Of a DNA stretch of 64,000 nucleotides, positions 1 through 13,187 are shown piece after piece. Positions within the stretch are counted from its first letter, which is position 1. Each line of letters opens with the position of its first letter. Made by a program: the position numbers and the translations under genes. Source of the stretch: Karstenula rhodostoma CBS 690.94 (Eukaryota > Ascomycota > Dothideomycetes > Pleosporales > Didymosphaeriaceae); contig MU001498.1 of assembly GCA_010093485.1 (NCBI GenBank), positions 1,317,126-1,381,125 on the forward strand. Direction: 5' to 3'. A model generated the notes under the pieces. It did no database searches. It saw only the letters and a program-made list of their open reading frames with translations, and had not been told where the DNA came from.

Positions 1-2856
1 TATAGAACTAGAAAGAGCCTATTAGTCTCTATACCCTTTAATCCTTTTTAGAATTCTATAACTACTATTAGACCTACCTTAAAAACTATAGATATATTAT
101 TTAACCCCTTATTAAGCTAACTAAAAAAGGTATTTAGTATAAGTTTAAAAATAAGAAATATACTACTTTTTAAGCTATAAAAGACCTTTTCTATTTAGAT
201 AATCTTATTATATAATACTCCCCCTACTATAAGATATAGATAAAGACTAATATTAGTAATAGTATTATTATAGAAGCTATCTTATAGATATAAAATAATA
301 GAATCTAGAAACTTTTTAGTTTCTACTTATATAAAATAAAACTAGTAGAGATAAATTATAATATTTATAATAAGGAAATACTTACTATTATAGATAGGTT
401 ATATATATAGTATACTTAGCTTATTAGTCTATAGTTAAAAAAGCTATTTACTATTATTATAGACTATTATATACTTAAATATTTTTCTATAAAGTAAGAA
501 TTTATACCCTACTAGACTTATTAGTTAGAAGTATTATTCTAGTATAATTATATAATTATATTTTACTCTAGATTTATAAATATTATAGCTAATATACTAT
601 TATAGAAGTAGGAAGAACTAGTTATATAAAAGGTAAAAGTTAAGTTAGCCTATATAATATACTTCTTCCCCTAATAATAGAATATTACTAATAATAATAC
701 TAATAATAAGGACTATAAAGTAGTAGTATTAGTTATTACTACTAAGCTAAACTAGTAGAGTAAAGAGGCTAAATTATAAAATACTTCTATTATATTAGTA
801 GACTACCTATTTAAAATAAATTATATTAATCTAACTTTAGAACTACTTTAAAAGGCTATTTTTAAACTAAATAGTAAGTATAATAGAATACCTTCTAAAC
901 TTCTTTTATACTAAGACTACCTAGTTATCTCTAAAACTAGTTAGCTTTAAATAATCCTTATTAATATAGTTTACTCCTACTAGATAACTATATACCCTAG
1001 TACTAAAAAGACCTATAAACTTATCTAGAAATTATATTATTAGAGCTATATATATATAGATATTAAATAGTTTATATAAAATTATAAGATTTACTACTAG
1101 ACTAAACCCCCTTATAATAAGAAGCTAGGTTTACTTTAACTACTACCTATTTTAGAGACTATATAGTAAGATATCTCTATAGACTTTAAAAGCTTTTTAT
1201 TAAACTAAAAAGGTTTTAATAATATTATAATTTATATATACTATTTAAGTAAATATACCTTTTTACTACTATATTATAAAATAATTACTATAGAATAGGC
1301 TACCTCCCTTTACTACTAGTATATTTAGAGGATCTTTAGTATCTCTAAATCTATTATATTAGATTAAGGGCTATAGTTTACTTTTAATTTTACTAGTAAA
1401 CTATATTACCTTATAAGTATATAGTAGAAACTTATATCTATAGGTTATATCTAAATAGATAGCTAAACTAAGATATATAATAAGTATATTAACTAGTATT
1501 TTTATTTATTTATTAATAAATTTTAAAATAACTAGTTAGATCTACTCTCTTTAATAGACTAGGTATAAGCCTCTTTACCTAATAAATCTACTAGTTTCTC
1601 TCTATATAAAATTAAGTTTAGTTATAAAACTAAAGTCTTTTAAAACTAAAGAAATAAAATTAGATTACCTAAAAACTCCCCTAATAATATTAGCTCTAAG
1701 TAAGCCTATAAATTTATTACTACTTACCTTAAAACTATTACTTAGGTCTATAACTAGACCTATTAGAACTTTATTATAGTATAAAACTTAATAGTAAAAT
1801 AAGCTAATAAATACTACTAACTATTTAATTTTATTATTAGTAACTTTATCTATATTACTTTAAAAGGCTTTTTAATATTATATTCCTCTATTAAACTTAA
1901 TAAGTAAATATATAGTCTATACTATATTATAGAGATAAAAGAGTTATCCTATAAGTTTAAATTACTATTATATATAAAAGTTTACTTAGTATTTTATATA
2001 GACTATTTTTAAAAAGTACCTAATAACCTATTTCCTAGATAATACTAATTATAGAAACTACTAACTAAAATTAATAGTACCCTTAAGTAAAAGGTATTAC
2101 TTATTTATAATAGCTAACTAAGCTAGAGAAAACTCTAGTACTAAATAGTATAGTAAAACTATAATCTAGATAATATATAGTATCTAGTATTTAACTTTAG
2201 AAATATTTTAAAACTAGTAGGTAACTTTTATAATACTAATCCTTAAGTAGCTAGGCCCCTTAAATACCTAGATACTTAGAAGAAAGCTACTCTTAATAAA
2301 GTATTCTTAAATAGTAATTCTAAAGATAACACGCCTATTAAAGTAGATAGTTAATAAAGAGTTACCTAAAAATAGACTAGTTAGTATAGTAGCTTAATCT
2401 AAATAGCTTATTTAGTATTTATAAAATATATTTATTTTATACTTTTTAGTATTATAAAGGATTAAGCTTTATATATTAAGTATTTTAAGTCTTTAACTAT
2501 AATAAGAAATTTAAGGTTTTAAACTAGATTTTAACCTCTCCTTATAGGATTAGGGAACTCTATATAATATATATATAATAGTGTATAGCTAACTACTTAG
2601 AAAAATTCTAAATAAAGGTATTTTTATATAGGAAATTATAGAGCCCTATATAATTATACTAGAGTAGAATATTCTAATCTAGTCTATAACTATATAAATT
2701 TAATAAGAAACTTTTTAAGAATATAAAAAATATTTTCTTTATTTTTATTTTTTTCTCTCTAGACTAATTTATTCTTTTCTTTTTTTTTATAGATATAGGT
2801 ATTCTTATAGTCCTTAAAGACTATTAAGACCCTAGATCGCGCTTAGAGGGGGGTAG
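1..2856 (+). mobile_element. Ty3/Gypsy retroelement, copy 1 internal region, RIP-degraded, cut by window edge
   Basis: The frame is full of TAA/TAG stops but still reads as Gypsy pol on the + strand. Positions about 1-500 resemble the end of reverse transcriptase and RNase H. About 1164-1420 resembles the integrase core (a DFKS block, then a D-x-GL-x-FT block). The same sequence recurs collinearly at 4387-5962 plus 13,193-14,630 once two insertions are removed, with matching lengths (about 1415 and 1440 bp on each side of the Copia insertion point). The differences I compared are almost all C/T or A/G transitions. The 5' part lies outside the window. No intact protein can be made from it. Confidence 0.85.
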
Positions 2857-3102
2857 TATAAGGGTTAATTTAACCTAAGGTTAAATCCCCTTATAAAATA
2901 TTTACTTACCTTTAAGCTTAGGCCTTATCTAGTAGCCTATATATAGATTAGTTAGTAGATCTTAAATACTTAATATATAGAGAGTCCCTCCCTAGGACTT
3001 TCTCTATCTTAGTATTTTAAGTTTAGTTTTAATTTATATAGTTTCTTCTATTTATCTAATTCTAAGAGTATTTACCCTATTTAGCTATATTCTAGCCTTA
3101 TA
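2857..3102 (+). repeat. 246-bp Gypsy LTR shared by two tandem copies
   Basis: This block matches 14,631-14,876 along its whole length, and both are 246 bp. It starts tataagg and ends ccttata, which fits an original TG...CA LTR after RIP. It follows the 3' end of copy 1 and directly precedes the internal region of copy 2, so one LTR serves as 3' LTR of the first and 5' LTR of the second. Boundaries were set by comparing the two copies. Confidence 0.85.
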
Positions 3103-4831
3103 AGGATAATATTTTAATATATAAATATAGTAATAAGTTACTATATAATAATAAATTATTATTAGGGGAATTAACTACCTCTACTAAGTCTAATCCTATT
3201 AGAAACTCTAGTAAATAAGCTACTAAAAAACTCTTATAAGAGCTAAGAATTAAATTAAAAAACTATCTAAAGAACTAAATTATTATTACCTTTTACCCTA
3301 TAGAGTAGCTTTAATATAAAGAAGATTTATATAAGATAAATAAAATACTATCTAATTTAGAACTACTACCCCTAAAGGAACCCCCTAAGTATTAAATACT
3401 AATAAGGAAATAGCTTTTTAAGATTAGTATTAATATTTTAATTATTTCTACTATAATATTTATAGTTAATATATAAAGTATAGAGATTAGCTTTATTAAT
3501 TAATATAAGTTATTTAAACTTATAGAAGTTAAATATTATAAAAAAGAAACTATAGCTAACTCTCTAGAAAAGTTTTAAAAATAGTTACTAGTAAAACTTA
3601 AAGCTAAGCTTCTTTATTATAAATAGGTAAGAATAGATATTTTTTATTTTAGTAAATAAAAGGTAAATACCTTACCCTTATAATAAAAAGGTATTAACTA
3701 TAATATTATCTTTACTAAAGATATTAATATTTTAAAAACCTTTTTACTATATTTTATATTTTTTAATAAGCTTGAATTACTATACCTATATATTTAGGAT
3801 ATATTAAAAAAAGGGTTTATCTCCTCTAATAATATTAGCTTTACCTTCCTTATCTTATATATAAAAAAGTCTAAAGGGGGATAATATCTTTATATTAATT
3901 ATAAGAAACTTAATAATATTACTAAAAAAAATATTACTTTTATACTATTACTAGAGGAAATTCTTATATACCTATTTAGGGTATATATATTTACTAAACT
4001 AGACCTATAATAAGCCTTTTACTATATATAACTTATTAAATATATTTCTAACCTCTCTATATTTTAAACTTAATATAGTAATTTTAAATATAATATTCTT
4101 CCTTTTAGTATAACTAATAGACTAGTATTATTCTAATACTTTATTAATATAATTCTAACTAATATAATTAACTTAATTTATATAGTTTATATTAATAATA
4201 TTCTTATCTATTCTAAAAACCCCCTAGAGTATAAAACTTATATATCTAAAATTATTAAATAGCTAAAAGAGTACTACCTCTATTATAATATTAAGAAAAG
4301 TAAATTTACTATTTAAAAAATTAAATTTTTAGACTTTATTATTACTATTAATAGGATCTATAAGAATTTTAAGAAGGAAACTATAGTATAGAACTAGAAA
4401 GAGCTTACTAACCTCTATACCCTCTAATCCTTTTTAGAATTCTATAACTATTATTAAGTCTACCTTAAAAACTATAGATATATTATTTAACCCCTTACTA
4501 AGCTAACTAAAAAAGGTATCTAGTATAAGTTTAAAAATAAGGAATATACTACTTTTTAAACTATAAAGGATCTTCTTTATTTAGATAATCTTATTATATA
4601 GTATTTCCCCTACTATAAAATATAAATAGAGACTAATACTAGTAATAATATTATTATAGAAGCTATCTTATAGATATAAAATAATAGAATTTAAAAACCT
4701 TTTAGTTTCTACTTATATAAAATAAAACTAGTAGAGATAAATTATAATATTTATAATAAAGAAATACTTACTATTATAAATAGGTTATATATATAATATA
4801 TCTAGCTTATTAGTTTATAATTAGAAGAGCT

Positions 4832-4980
4832 AGGTTAGCCTATATATAGATACTAGGTATACCTTAGCTACTTTTTTAGTCTCCCTTTATTCGTGTATTA
4901 GTAAAGTATAACACGCCTTTTTATTTCCCTACTTTATTAAGTTATCCTATCTTATAGTAAATCTCTATAATATATATATA
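4832..4980 (+). mobile_element. SINE-like element, copy A (149 bp, 5'-truncated)
   Basis: Gypsy copy 1 lacks this segment, so it is an insertion into copy 2. It is flanked by a 10-bp direct repeat, tagaagagct, at 4822-4831 and 4981-4990. It is the reverse complement of segments at 21,294-21,480 and 27,272-27,424 and shares their 3' end, an AT-rich tail. Its 5' end is about 40 bp shorter than the longest copy. A fixed 3' end, ragged 5' ends and variable-length target duplications indicate LINE-mediated retroposition. It could be a SINE or the 3' end of a truncated LINE. Confidence 0.75.
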
Positions 4981-5962
4981 TAGAAGAGCTATTTACTATT
5001 ATTATAGACTATTATATACTTAAATACTTCTCTATAAAGTAAGAACTTATATCCTACTAGACTTATTAGTTAGAAATATTATTCTAGTATAACTATATAA
5101 TTATATTTTACCCTAAATTTATAAATATTATAGCTAATATACTATTATAAAAATAGAAAGAACTAGTTATATAAAAAGTAAAAGCTAAGTTAGCCTATAT
5201 AATATACTTCTTCCTCTAATAATAGAATATTACTAATAATAATACTAATAATAAAAACTATAAAATAGTAGTATTAATTACTACTATTAAGCTAAACTAG
5301 TAAAGTAGAGAGACTAAATTATAAAACTCTCCTATTATACTAGTAAACTACCTACTTAAAGTAAATTATACTAACTTAACCTTAGAATTATTTTAAAAGG
5401 CTACTTTTAAACTAAATAATAAATATAATAGAATACTTTCTAAACTTCTTTTATACTAAAACTATTTAATTATTTCTAAAACTAGTTAGTTTTAAATAAT
5501 TCTTATTAATATAATTTACTCCTACTAGATAACTATATACCCTAGTACTAAAAAGATTTATAAACTTATTTAGAAATTATATTATTAGAGCTATATATAT
5601 ATAGATATTAAATAGTTTATATATAATTATAAAATCTACTACTAAACTAAGCCCCTTTATAATAAAAAGCTAGGCCTACTCTAGCTACTACCTATTCTAA
5701 AAGCTATATAGTAAGATATCTTTATAAACTTTAAAAACTTTTTACTAGACTAAAAAGGTTTTAATAATATTATAGTTTATATATACTATTTAAGTAAATA
5801 TACCTTTTTACTATTATACTATAAGATAATTACTATAGAATAGGCTACCTCCCTTTACTACTAATATATCTAGAGGATTTTTAGTATCTCTAAATCTATT
5901 ATATTAAATTAAGGGCTATAGTTTACTTTTAATTTTACTAGTAAACTATATTACTTTATAGG

Positions 5963-6168
5963 TATAGTAGAGAAAAGGAGCTTGAATATCCCTTTATTTA
6001 GGGAGCGAATTAATTAGATTACTATATAAGAAAAGATTACTAGAAAGGCTAGTTATATACTATACTTATCCTAAATTAGTTTAGTACTTAGGTTAAGGTA
6101 CCCCTTATCGCGGCTAATTAGAGCTCTATAAACTCTAATATTACTAAGTATTATTTATATTTTTAATA
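5963..6168 (-). repeat. 3' LTR of the nested Copia element
   Basis: The segment is 206 bp and matches 12,982-13,187 with scattered transitions. On the + strand it starts tatagtagag and ends ttaata. Both ends fit TG...CA termini after RIP. Confidence 0.88.
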
Positions 6169-9100
6169 TACCCCCTAGGTAAATAGCGCTTATTATTTAT
6201 TTACTAGTAGAATTTAATTATTTAGATTAGCTTCCTTTAGAAATATATAGCTTAGACTATAATTTCCTACTTATATTATACTATTATTAGTATCGTAATA
6301 CTAATTAGCTAGAGTAAAAGTCTCCTAGTACTTAGTATAGTACTTATAAATAGTAGTAGCCTTATAACTAGGTATAGTAAATAATAGTAAATAAAGTAAG
6401 TAATTATTATATAGTATAAACTAGTAAAGGTAGATAGGATAAAAAGGTATCTTTTATACCTTTTAAGCTTCTCTTCTTTATCCCTATTATTCTATCTTAT
6501 AGTATATTCTTACCTTTTACTTTTTAATACTCTACTTATACCTTTTAGATAGCTAATAATACTACTAAAGCTCGCGCTACTAAAATATATAAATAAAAAA
6601 AGAAATTTAAAACTAAATAAGTAGCTACTACTAAAAAATTTACTATAACTTCTTAAATAACTTATTATAGTTACCCTCTTACTTAGTCTACTTCCTATAT
6701 TTCTAGCTAAGCTCCTCTAATAGTATTATATACTTCTCTAGCTATAGAAAAAGAGTATATTAGGGCTATCTAGCCTATAAACTACCTTAGCTACTTAATA
6801 AGTACCTTAAGTAGTAGGTTAGATAGCTTCTACTATAATATTATAAACTAGTAGACTAAGTACTATTTTTATTATTATATATACTTATATAAACTAATAT
6901 AAGCTAGATTCTCTACTTATCTAGTTAAATTTTACTAATTATTATAATCTACTATTCCTAGCTATATATATAATATACTTTATTCTATTCTATAATAATC
7001 TAAACTCTAGTATAAACTTCCCTTATTTTCCTTATTATTTAGATTTTTACTAATTATATATAGGCTCGCGAGGTTAATTATTTATAGTAGTATATTTAAG
7101 CTATATTAAAGAATTAGAATAAGGATTAAAAGACCCTTTTTATACCTTTATAGAACCTCTATTTAATATCTAGCTTTTTTTCTATTCCCTCTACTCCTAT
7201 CCCTACTCTACTTACTCTTATCCTATTTTTACCTACTTCTATCCCTACTTTTATCCCTACTTCTTCTACTTTTATTTCTACTTCTACTACTTCTATCCCT
7301 ATTCTATTTACTTTCTAATAGGTCTATCCTATAGATAACTAGAAGGTAGGCTTATAGAAAGCTATATATATTTTTAAATATAGTATACCTACTTCTTATA
7401 AATACTACACTTTATAGTAGCTCTATAAGGTAGGCCTAAGTATTAGTTATTATAGTATAAATTAGTAGTAGTCTAACTTTAATTACTCTAAAAAGTATCT
7501 ATATAGTTATAGTAGATTTTTTAAAGCTAAGGAATTTTCTATTTATAGTTAGGGTAGCTTTAGATATAGGTATACTAGGCGCTCTAATATATTAAAAGTA
7601 TAGTAATATACTTAGCTTTATAAGCTCTTTAATTAAATACTTAATATATTTAAGTAAAATAGATTTCTTTTATTTTTTCTTTATTTTTCTTTTATTCTCT
7701 AGTTAAAAAGTACTTTTTATAATTAAATTTAATAAATTTCTACTTACTTTACTTCTTCTATATCTATAATTATAAAACTTATATCTTAAAAGTTAAGTAG
7801 CTATATAAATCTAGTAAACTACTACTTTAATAGTATTTTTATTAAACTATCTATAGGTATTTTACTTATTTTAAAATATAAAACTTTAAATAATCCCTTT
7901 ATATACTCTTATTATAGCTATATATTCTAGATATTAATATAGTAAAAATATATAGTAATCCTTTTATTTTTTCTAATTACTAGTCTAATTATTTACTAGT
8001 TATTATAGTAGATTTACTAGAGTAATCCTAAGTCTAGTATAAGTTTAGTAAAGAAGTATTTTAAAGCTATTACTTCTTTACTAATATACTTTAGAGTAAA
8101 AAGCTCTACTTCTATAGTTAAAATTATAATTATACTTTAGTAAGCTACCTTCTATAAAATAGCGCTACTAAATAATAGAGTAATATACCTATAGAATAAT
8201 TATTTTATTAGTAGATTATCTATAAAAAATATATTTCTATAGATAAATAGGTCTAGACTATTATATCTACTAAACTAAATTACTTTCTAGCGTATCCTAT
8301 AGAGGTATAGAATTACTTAATTAACTACTACTTTATACTTTATACTTAGGTTAGTAAGGAAGAAGGATAGCTTTAATATAGTAAATATAATATCTAGTTA
8401 TAGTATAATTACTATATATAATACTAATCTAACCTTTTCTTAATAACTTTTAATCTACTATAGCGATACTTTACCTTTACTCTTTTTAAACTTATTAATT
8501 AAGAGAGGAGTAGGTAGAAAGCTACTAGCTTTATAAAGTTTAAATCTTTTTATAATTTTATTAATATATATATTATATATAAGCGTAATTATCTAATTAT
8601 TTTAGTCTCTAATTATTTATACTTTAAGAAACTACTTAATTAGTCCCTTATCTTTAATCTTATATTTATTTATAACCTTATTTTATAGTATTTAAGCTTA
8701 CTCTCTATAGTTATTATAATATAGAAGTAGTATATTATCTATATAGAATAGTACTAGAATTTTCTAATCTCTAGAAAGGAATAAATAAGGCTCTTCCTTT
8801 AAAGCTTTAAGCCCTTTAGCTCTAAGTAAGCAGGAAAACTCTTTATACTAGAGAAGTAATAAGTCTCTTAAACTATAGAGAGCTTAATTTAATCTTATAT
8901 ATATTCCTAGTATCTTAAACCTATCTAGAAGTTTATAGATTATAGAATTATCTACTATAATTATAGTATTTAGGAATACTCCTATAATATTATATTATTT
9001 AATCTTAAGGTTAAACTCTATAGTAATTATTATTACCGCTTAAAATAACCTTACTATAAGTATAGTAGTATAAGTTAAGTATAAAGTATCTTTTAGTTAA

Positions 9101-12100
9101 AAGTTTCCTTTAACTATAATATAAGCTTTATAGTTCTTAAACTAACTATTCTAATTAAACTTATATATAAATACCTATTTTAATAGAAGTAGGTATTTTA
9201 TTACTTATAATTAAGGTAACTTTATCTAAGTTCCTTTCTACTATAAAGTAATAATCTCTTTAATTATAACCTACTTAAATAGCTTTCCTAAAGGATAGGA
9301 AAGTAGATATTTCTAGAGTATTAATTCTAGTAGTAGCTTATCTCTATATAGACGAGCTAGTAATATTACTAGTTTTAATTTCTTAAGTATAGCTACTATA
9401 ACTACTATATTTAGTATTTTATAGCCTTTATACTCGTCCTAGGTTTTATCTACTCCTAGTATAAATATATATATAAAGTTAATCTAGAAACTATCTTTTA
9501 AAGATAGATCTACTATTAGTATATATATACTAAAATTTAATCTACCCTCTAACTAATTATTATAATCTATATCTTATTATCTTAATCTTTAAACTAGTAA
9601 ATACCTACTTATTAGTTAGTTAATTTTAGGCGCCTCTTCTTAAAGTTATCTACTTACCCTACTTATTATAGGGAAGATATATTATTACCTTTAGTTTACT
9701 AGTAGATTTCCTATTTTATTTAGTAGTATAGAGTTAGTTATACTAGGTTAAGAGGTAGTAGTAGGATTTTAAAGTTTCTACTCTAAAGAAGTATTATTCT
9801 AAGGCTCTAGTTTACTAACTCTTTTAGTTAAATTTTAATTTTAGTAGCTCCTAGTATTTTTATAATTATATTAATTAGTCTCTATAATATCTAGTTATAG
9901 TATTATATCTAGGGTTATAAGTTCTATACTTAAATCTTAGCCTATATAAATTTCTAGTTACTAGCTAGCTATATCTATAGCTTATATAGTAGTTAGTATT
10001 ATTACTTTCTAATTTCTTAACTAGCTATCCTTAAAATCTATCTACTCTAATCCTTTACCCCTAAGTAATTACTTAGTATCCTTAATTCTTATAGTACTTG
10101 CGTACTTATTTAAGCTAGAAGTAAGATTAATTATATTAAATATATCTTCTAAATTATTAACTTTATCCTTATAAATACTTTTTATAATTCTTAAAGTTTT
10201 TATCTTTAGAAGCTTAACTTTATATACTCCCTAGTAGAAGATTATCTTATTAAATATAATATTCCTAGTTATAATTACTTAATTAAGTATAGGAACCTAT
10301 ATTCTATAAATATTAGAAACTTAATAGCCTACTAAATACCTAATATAAGCTCTTAGATTTATTTTAAATCCCTTTCTATTATACCTAGCTTCGCGATCCT
10401 TTATTAGAGGATATACTTAGTATCTATAAGTATAAATTCTACTCTAGTCTAAGTAGAGATCTACTATTATATATTATATAATTATAGGTTTATAGTACTA
10501 AAAGTACTATTAGAACTAGCTATTTAATACTTTATTTAGTAATTAAAAGCTATATACTATACTTAGACTTATATTATATAGCTAGACTACTATATCTATA
10601 ACCTCTAGCTATAGTTTTATTAGTAGATTTATACTAGACCTTATTTTTACTATTTATTTAATTAGCTCTTTTCTAGTTTACTCTACTAAACTATTAGTTT
10701 TATATATATAAGGTAGTAAAGGGTTAATTATAATTCCTTCTTTAATTACCTATTCCTTATATTATAATATCCCTTACTATAGGAGTATTACTATATTATT
10801 ATCCTACTAGATTTATATAATTTAGAGCTAGTACTTATTCTTTATAAAAGTTAATAGACATTTTATTAATTATAGAATCTCTAAAAGTATCTTCCCTTAT
10901 AAATTAAAATTATAGAACTTCCTACTAAATTCTTCCTTTATTATAAGAATCTAGGATTTAAGTATTTACCCTTACTCTATATTAAATAGGTCCTATATAA
11001 TATAGTAGAATAGATATAATAAATACTTATATAGTTATTATAAAATTACCTTACTTATATATATAACTATATAATACTTATATTCTTATTATTATATTCC
11101 TTTAATTAATATACTATATACACTAGAAACTAGAGCTTATAAAGCCTTTTTCCTAAGGTATCCTAATTACTTATACTATAGTTTTTTATTATTTAAGCAG
11201 GAGATATTCTCTCTTAATAGTCTAGATAGTTAAATTATATTTATAATAGTAGGATAAGAGTATATAGGCTTATATTTAAGGAAAGTAAGGTTATACTTAT
11301 ACTATAGGTCTACTATTATAATACTTTATTTAATTATTCTAATCCTTAGGGTATTATCTAAGCTAAAATACTAAATACTAACTTTTTTAAGTTAAGCTTC
11401 TAAAATAATATTTATATAAAAGTTCTTAACTACCTTTATATCTTTAAGTAGTAGATTCTCTAATTATTTCCTATTCTTACTATAAAGAATATTCTTAATT
11501 AGGCGATTTCCTATTTCTAAGATAGGTAGAGCTTAAGTTTTTACTTTAACTTAGTCTTCTATAGTTACTTTCTTAAAAGAACTAGTAACTAGAAGGTTCT
11601 AATTATTAATAAGGTAAATAGTAGCTATATTATCTAGAATTATACTTCTAGAAAGTAAGTAAGAATTCTATATTATATTATAAATTCTATTCTTAAAGAC
11701 TTTACTTAAAAGGTTAATTAGATTAATAAGAGCTACTATAATACTACTTAGATAGTTAATAGTAAACTACTTCTTATTACTTATTTTCTAATTAGTACTA
11801 TTAATCTTAGTCTATAGCTTTAACTATTATAGAAGCTTTAAATAACTTAAGATTTTATTTTACTCTTTATTAGAAAGGTTAAATACTTAGAATCTATTAA
11901 TTAGAGTATTAGTAATAGCTATCTATAAGTATTAGTATTTAATTAGTTACTATTTATATTAGGTATTCTTATAGGGGTAGTTAAAATAATTATTATTCTA
12001 TATATTATTAGATAATTCCCTACTAGACTTAGTAGTCTAACTACTAAATATCACATAGATACCAGTCCTTTTATAATTAGGGTAGAGTAATTATTCCTAA

Positions 12101-12961
12101 ATTAGTACTAAGAATACCTTTCTAATCTTAGAAAGTATTATTATAGGCTTTCTAAGTATCTTATTAAGTAGGATTTATTACTTAATTAAGCGGGACCACT
12201 TAGGGGCAATCTTCTCGCCTAAAGCTTTAAAAAAATTATAAGTTATAAGTACTCCTTTAGTTTCTTTAATTAAGTATATAATTACTTTATAGTAAAGAAG
12301 CTACTATTCTTTAAACTAGATCTCTAGATTTTACTATCTACTCTTTATTTTATTAAGATAAGTATAATATTATACTTAAATAAGGTTCTTAGTTACTCCT
12401 TTAGTAGGTACTAGATTATTTTTTAGTATATAAAGTAGATATTATAAGGTAGATTTATTATCTTTAACTATATTAATTATTACTAGAGTAAGGAGATTTT
12501 AGGAGATAGTAGTATAAATCTAGTTCTAGAGATTTTATAGCTTAGAATAGTATATCTACTAGTTAGAGACTATAGTATAATATTCTATAATCCTTAAAAT
12601 ATAGCTTTCCTTATCCTTCTTATATAATTTAAGCTCCTACTCGTAATCTTTAAGGTTATCTAAAGTAACTAGTTAGTATAGTTCCTCTAGAATAACTAGT
12701 TAAATAGGGTAATTATCCTTAATTAAGGAAACTATTAGACTATTTAGATTAATTTTAGATTAAATACCTTTAGAGTTTACTTAGAAATATAAGCTTATAA
12801 ACTAATAAAGCTAGCTTGTTTAATTAATAAGCTAGGTCTAAGTAACTAGAATAGTTAAATTACTTATAGCTTTATTAAATAAAGAAGGCTTTTAGTATAA
12901 TAGAAGAACTTAAGAGGGTATATTTAAGTAGTAAAGTATATAGGGAGAATTATTCTATATT

Positions 12962-12981
12962 CTAAGTACTAAGCTTATAAC
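12962..12981 (-). other. Candidate primer binding site, half-tRNA initiator-Met type
   Basis: Immediately inside the 5' LTR, the - strand reads GTTATAAGCTTAG and on. Allowing G-to-A and C-to-T changes this fits GTTATGAGCCYAG, the complement of the anticodon arm of initiator tRNA-Met (loop CTCATAA), which Copia-type elements use as a half-tRNA primer. The sequence is seen directly; the primer identity is inferred. Confidence 0.5.
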
Positions 12982-13187
12982 TATAGTAGAGAAAAGGAGC
13001 TTAAATATCCCTTTATTTAGGGAGTAAATTAATTAGATTACTATATAAGAAAAGATTACTAGAAAGACTAGTTATATACTATACTTGTCCTAAATTAGTT
13101 TAGTACTTAGATTAAGGTACCCCTTATCGCGGCTAATTAGAGCTCTATAAACCCTAATATTACTAAGTATTATTTATATTCTTAATA
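12982..13187 (-). repeat. 5' LTR of the nested Copia element
   Basis: The segment is 206 bp and is the partner of 5963-6168. A third copy of this LTR occurs at 17,270-17,476. Confidence 0.88.

Larger units (their letters stand above)
5963..13187 (-). mobile_element. Complete nested Ty1/Copia retrotransposon, RIP-degraded
   Basis: The element is 7225 bp with two 206-bp LTRs and a 5-bp target duplication, atagg, at 5958-5962 and 13,188-13,192. Removing the element plus one duplication restores continuity with Gypsy copy 1. On the - strand, reverse transcriptase is readable: an ALYSLR block near 8850-8890 (Copia ALYGL motif with Gly to Ser) and LFYIDNILLL near 8721-8760 (YVDD with Asp to Asn). 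The order LTR, primer site, gag, integrase, RT, LTR then runs from high to low coordinates. About 1.4 kb between RNase H and the 3' LTR is unassigned and includes a pyrimidine-rich stretch at about 7180-7320. Confidence 0.9.
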
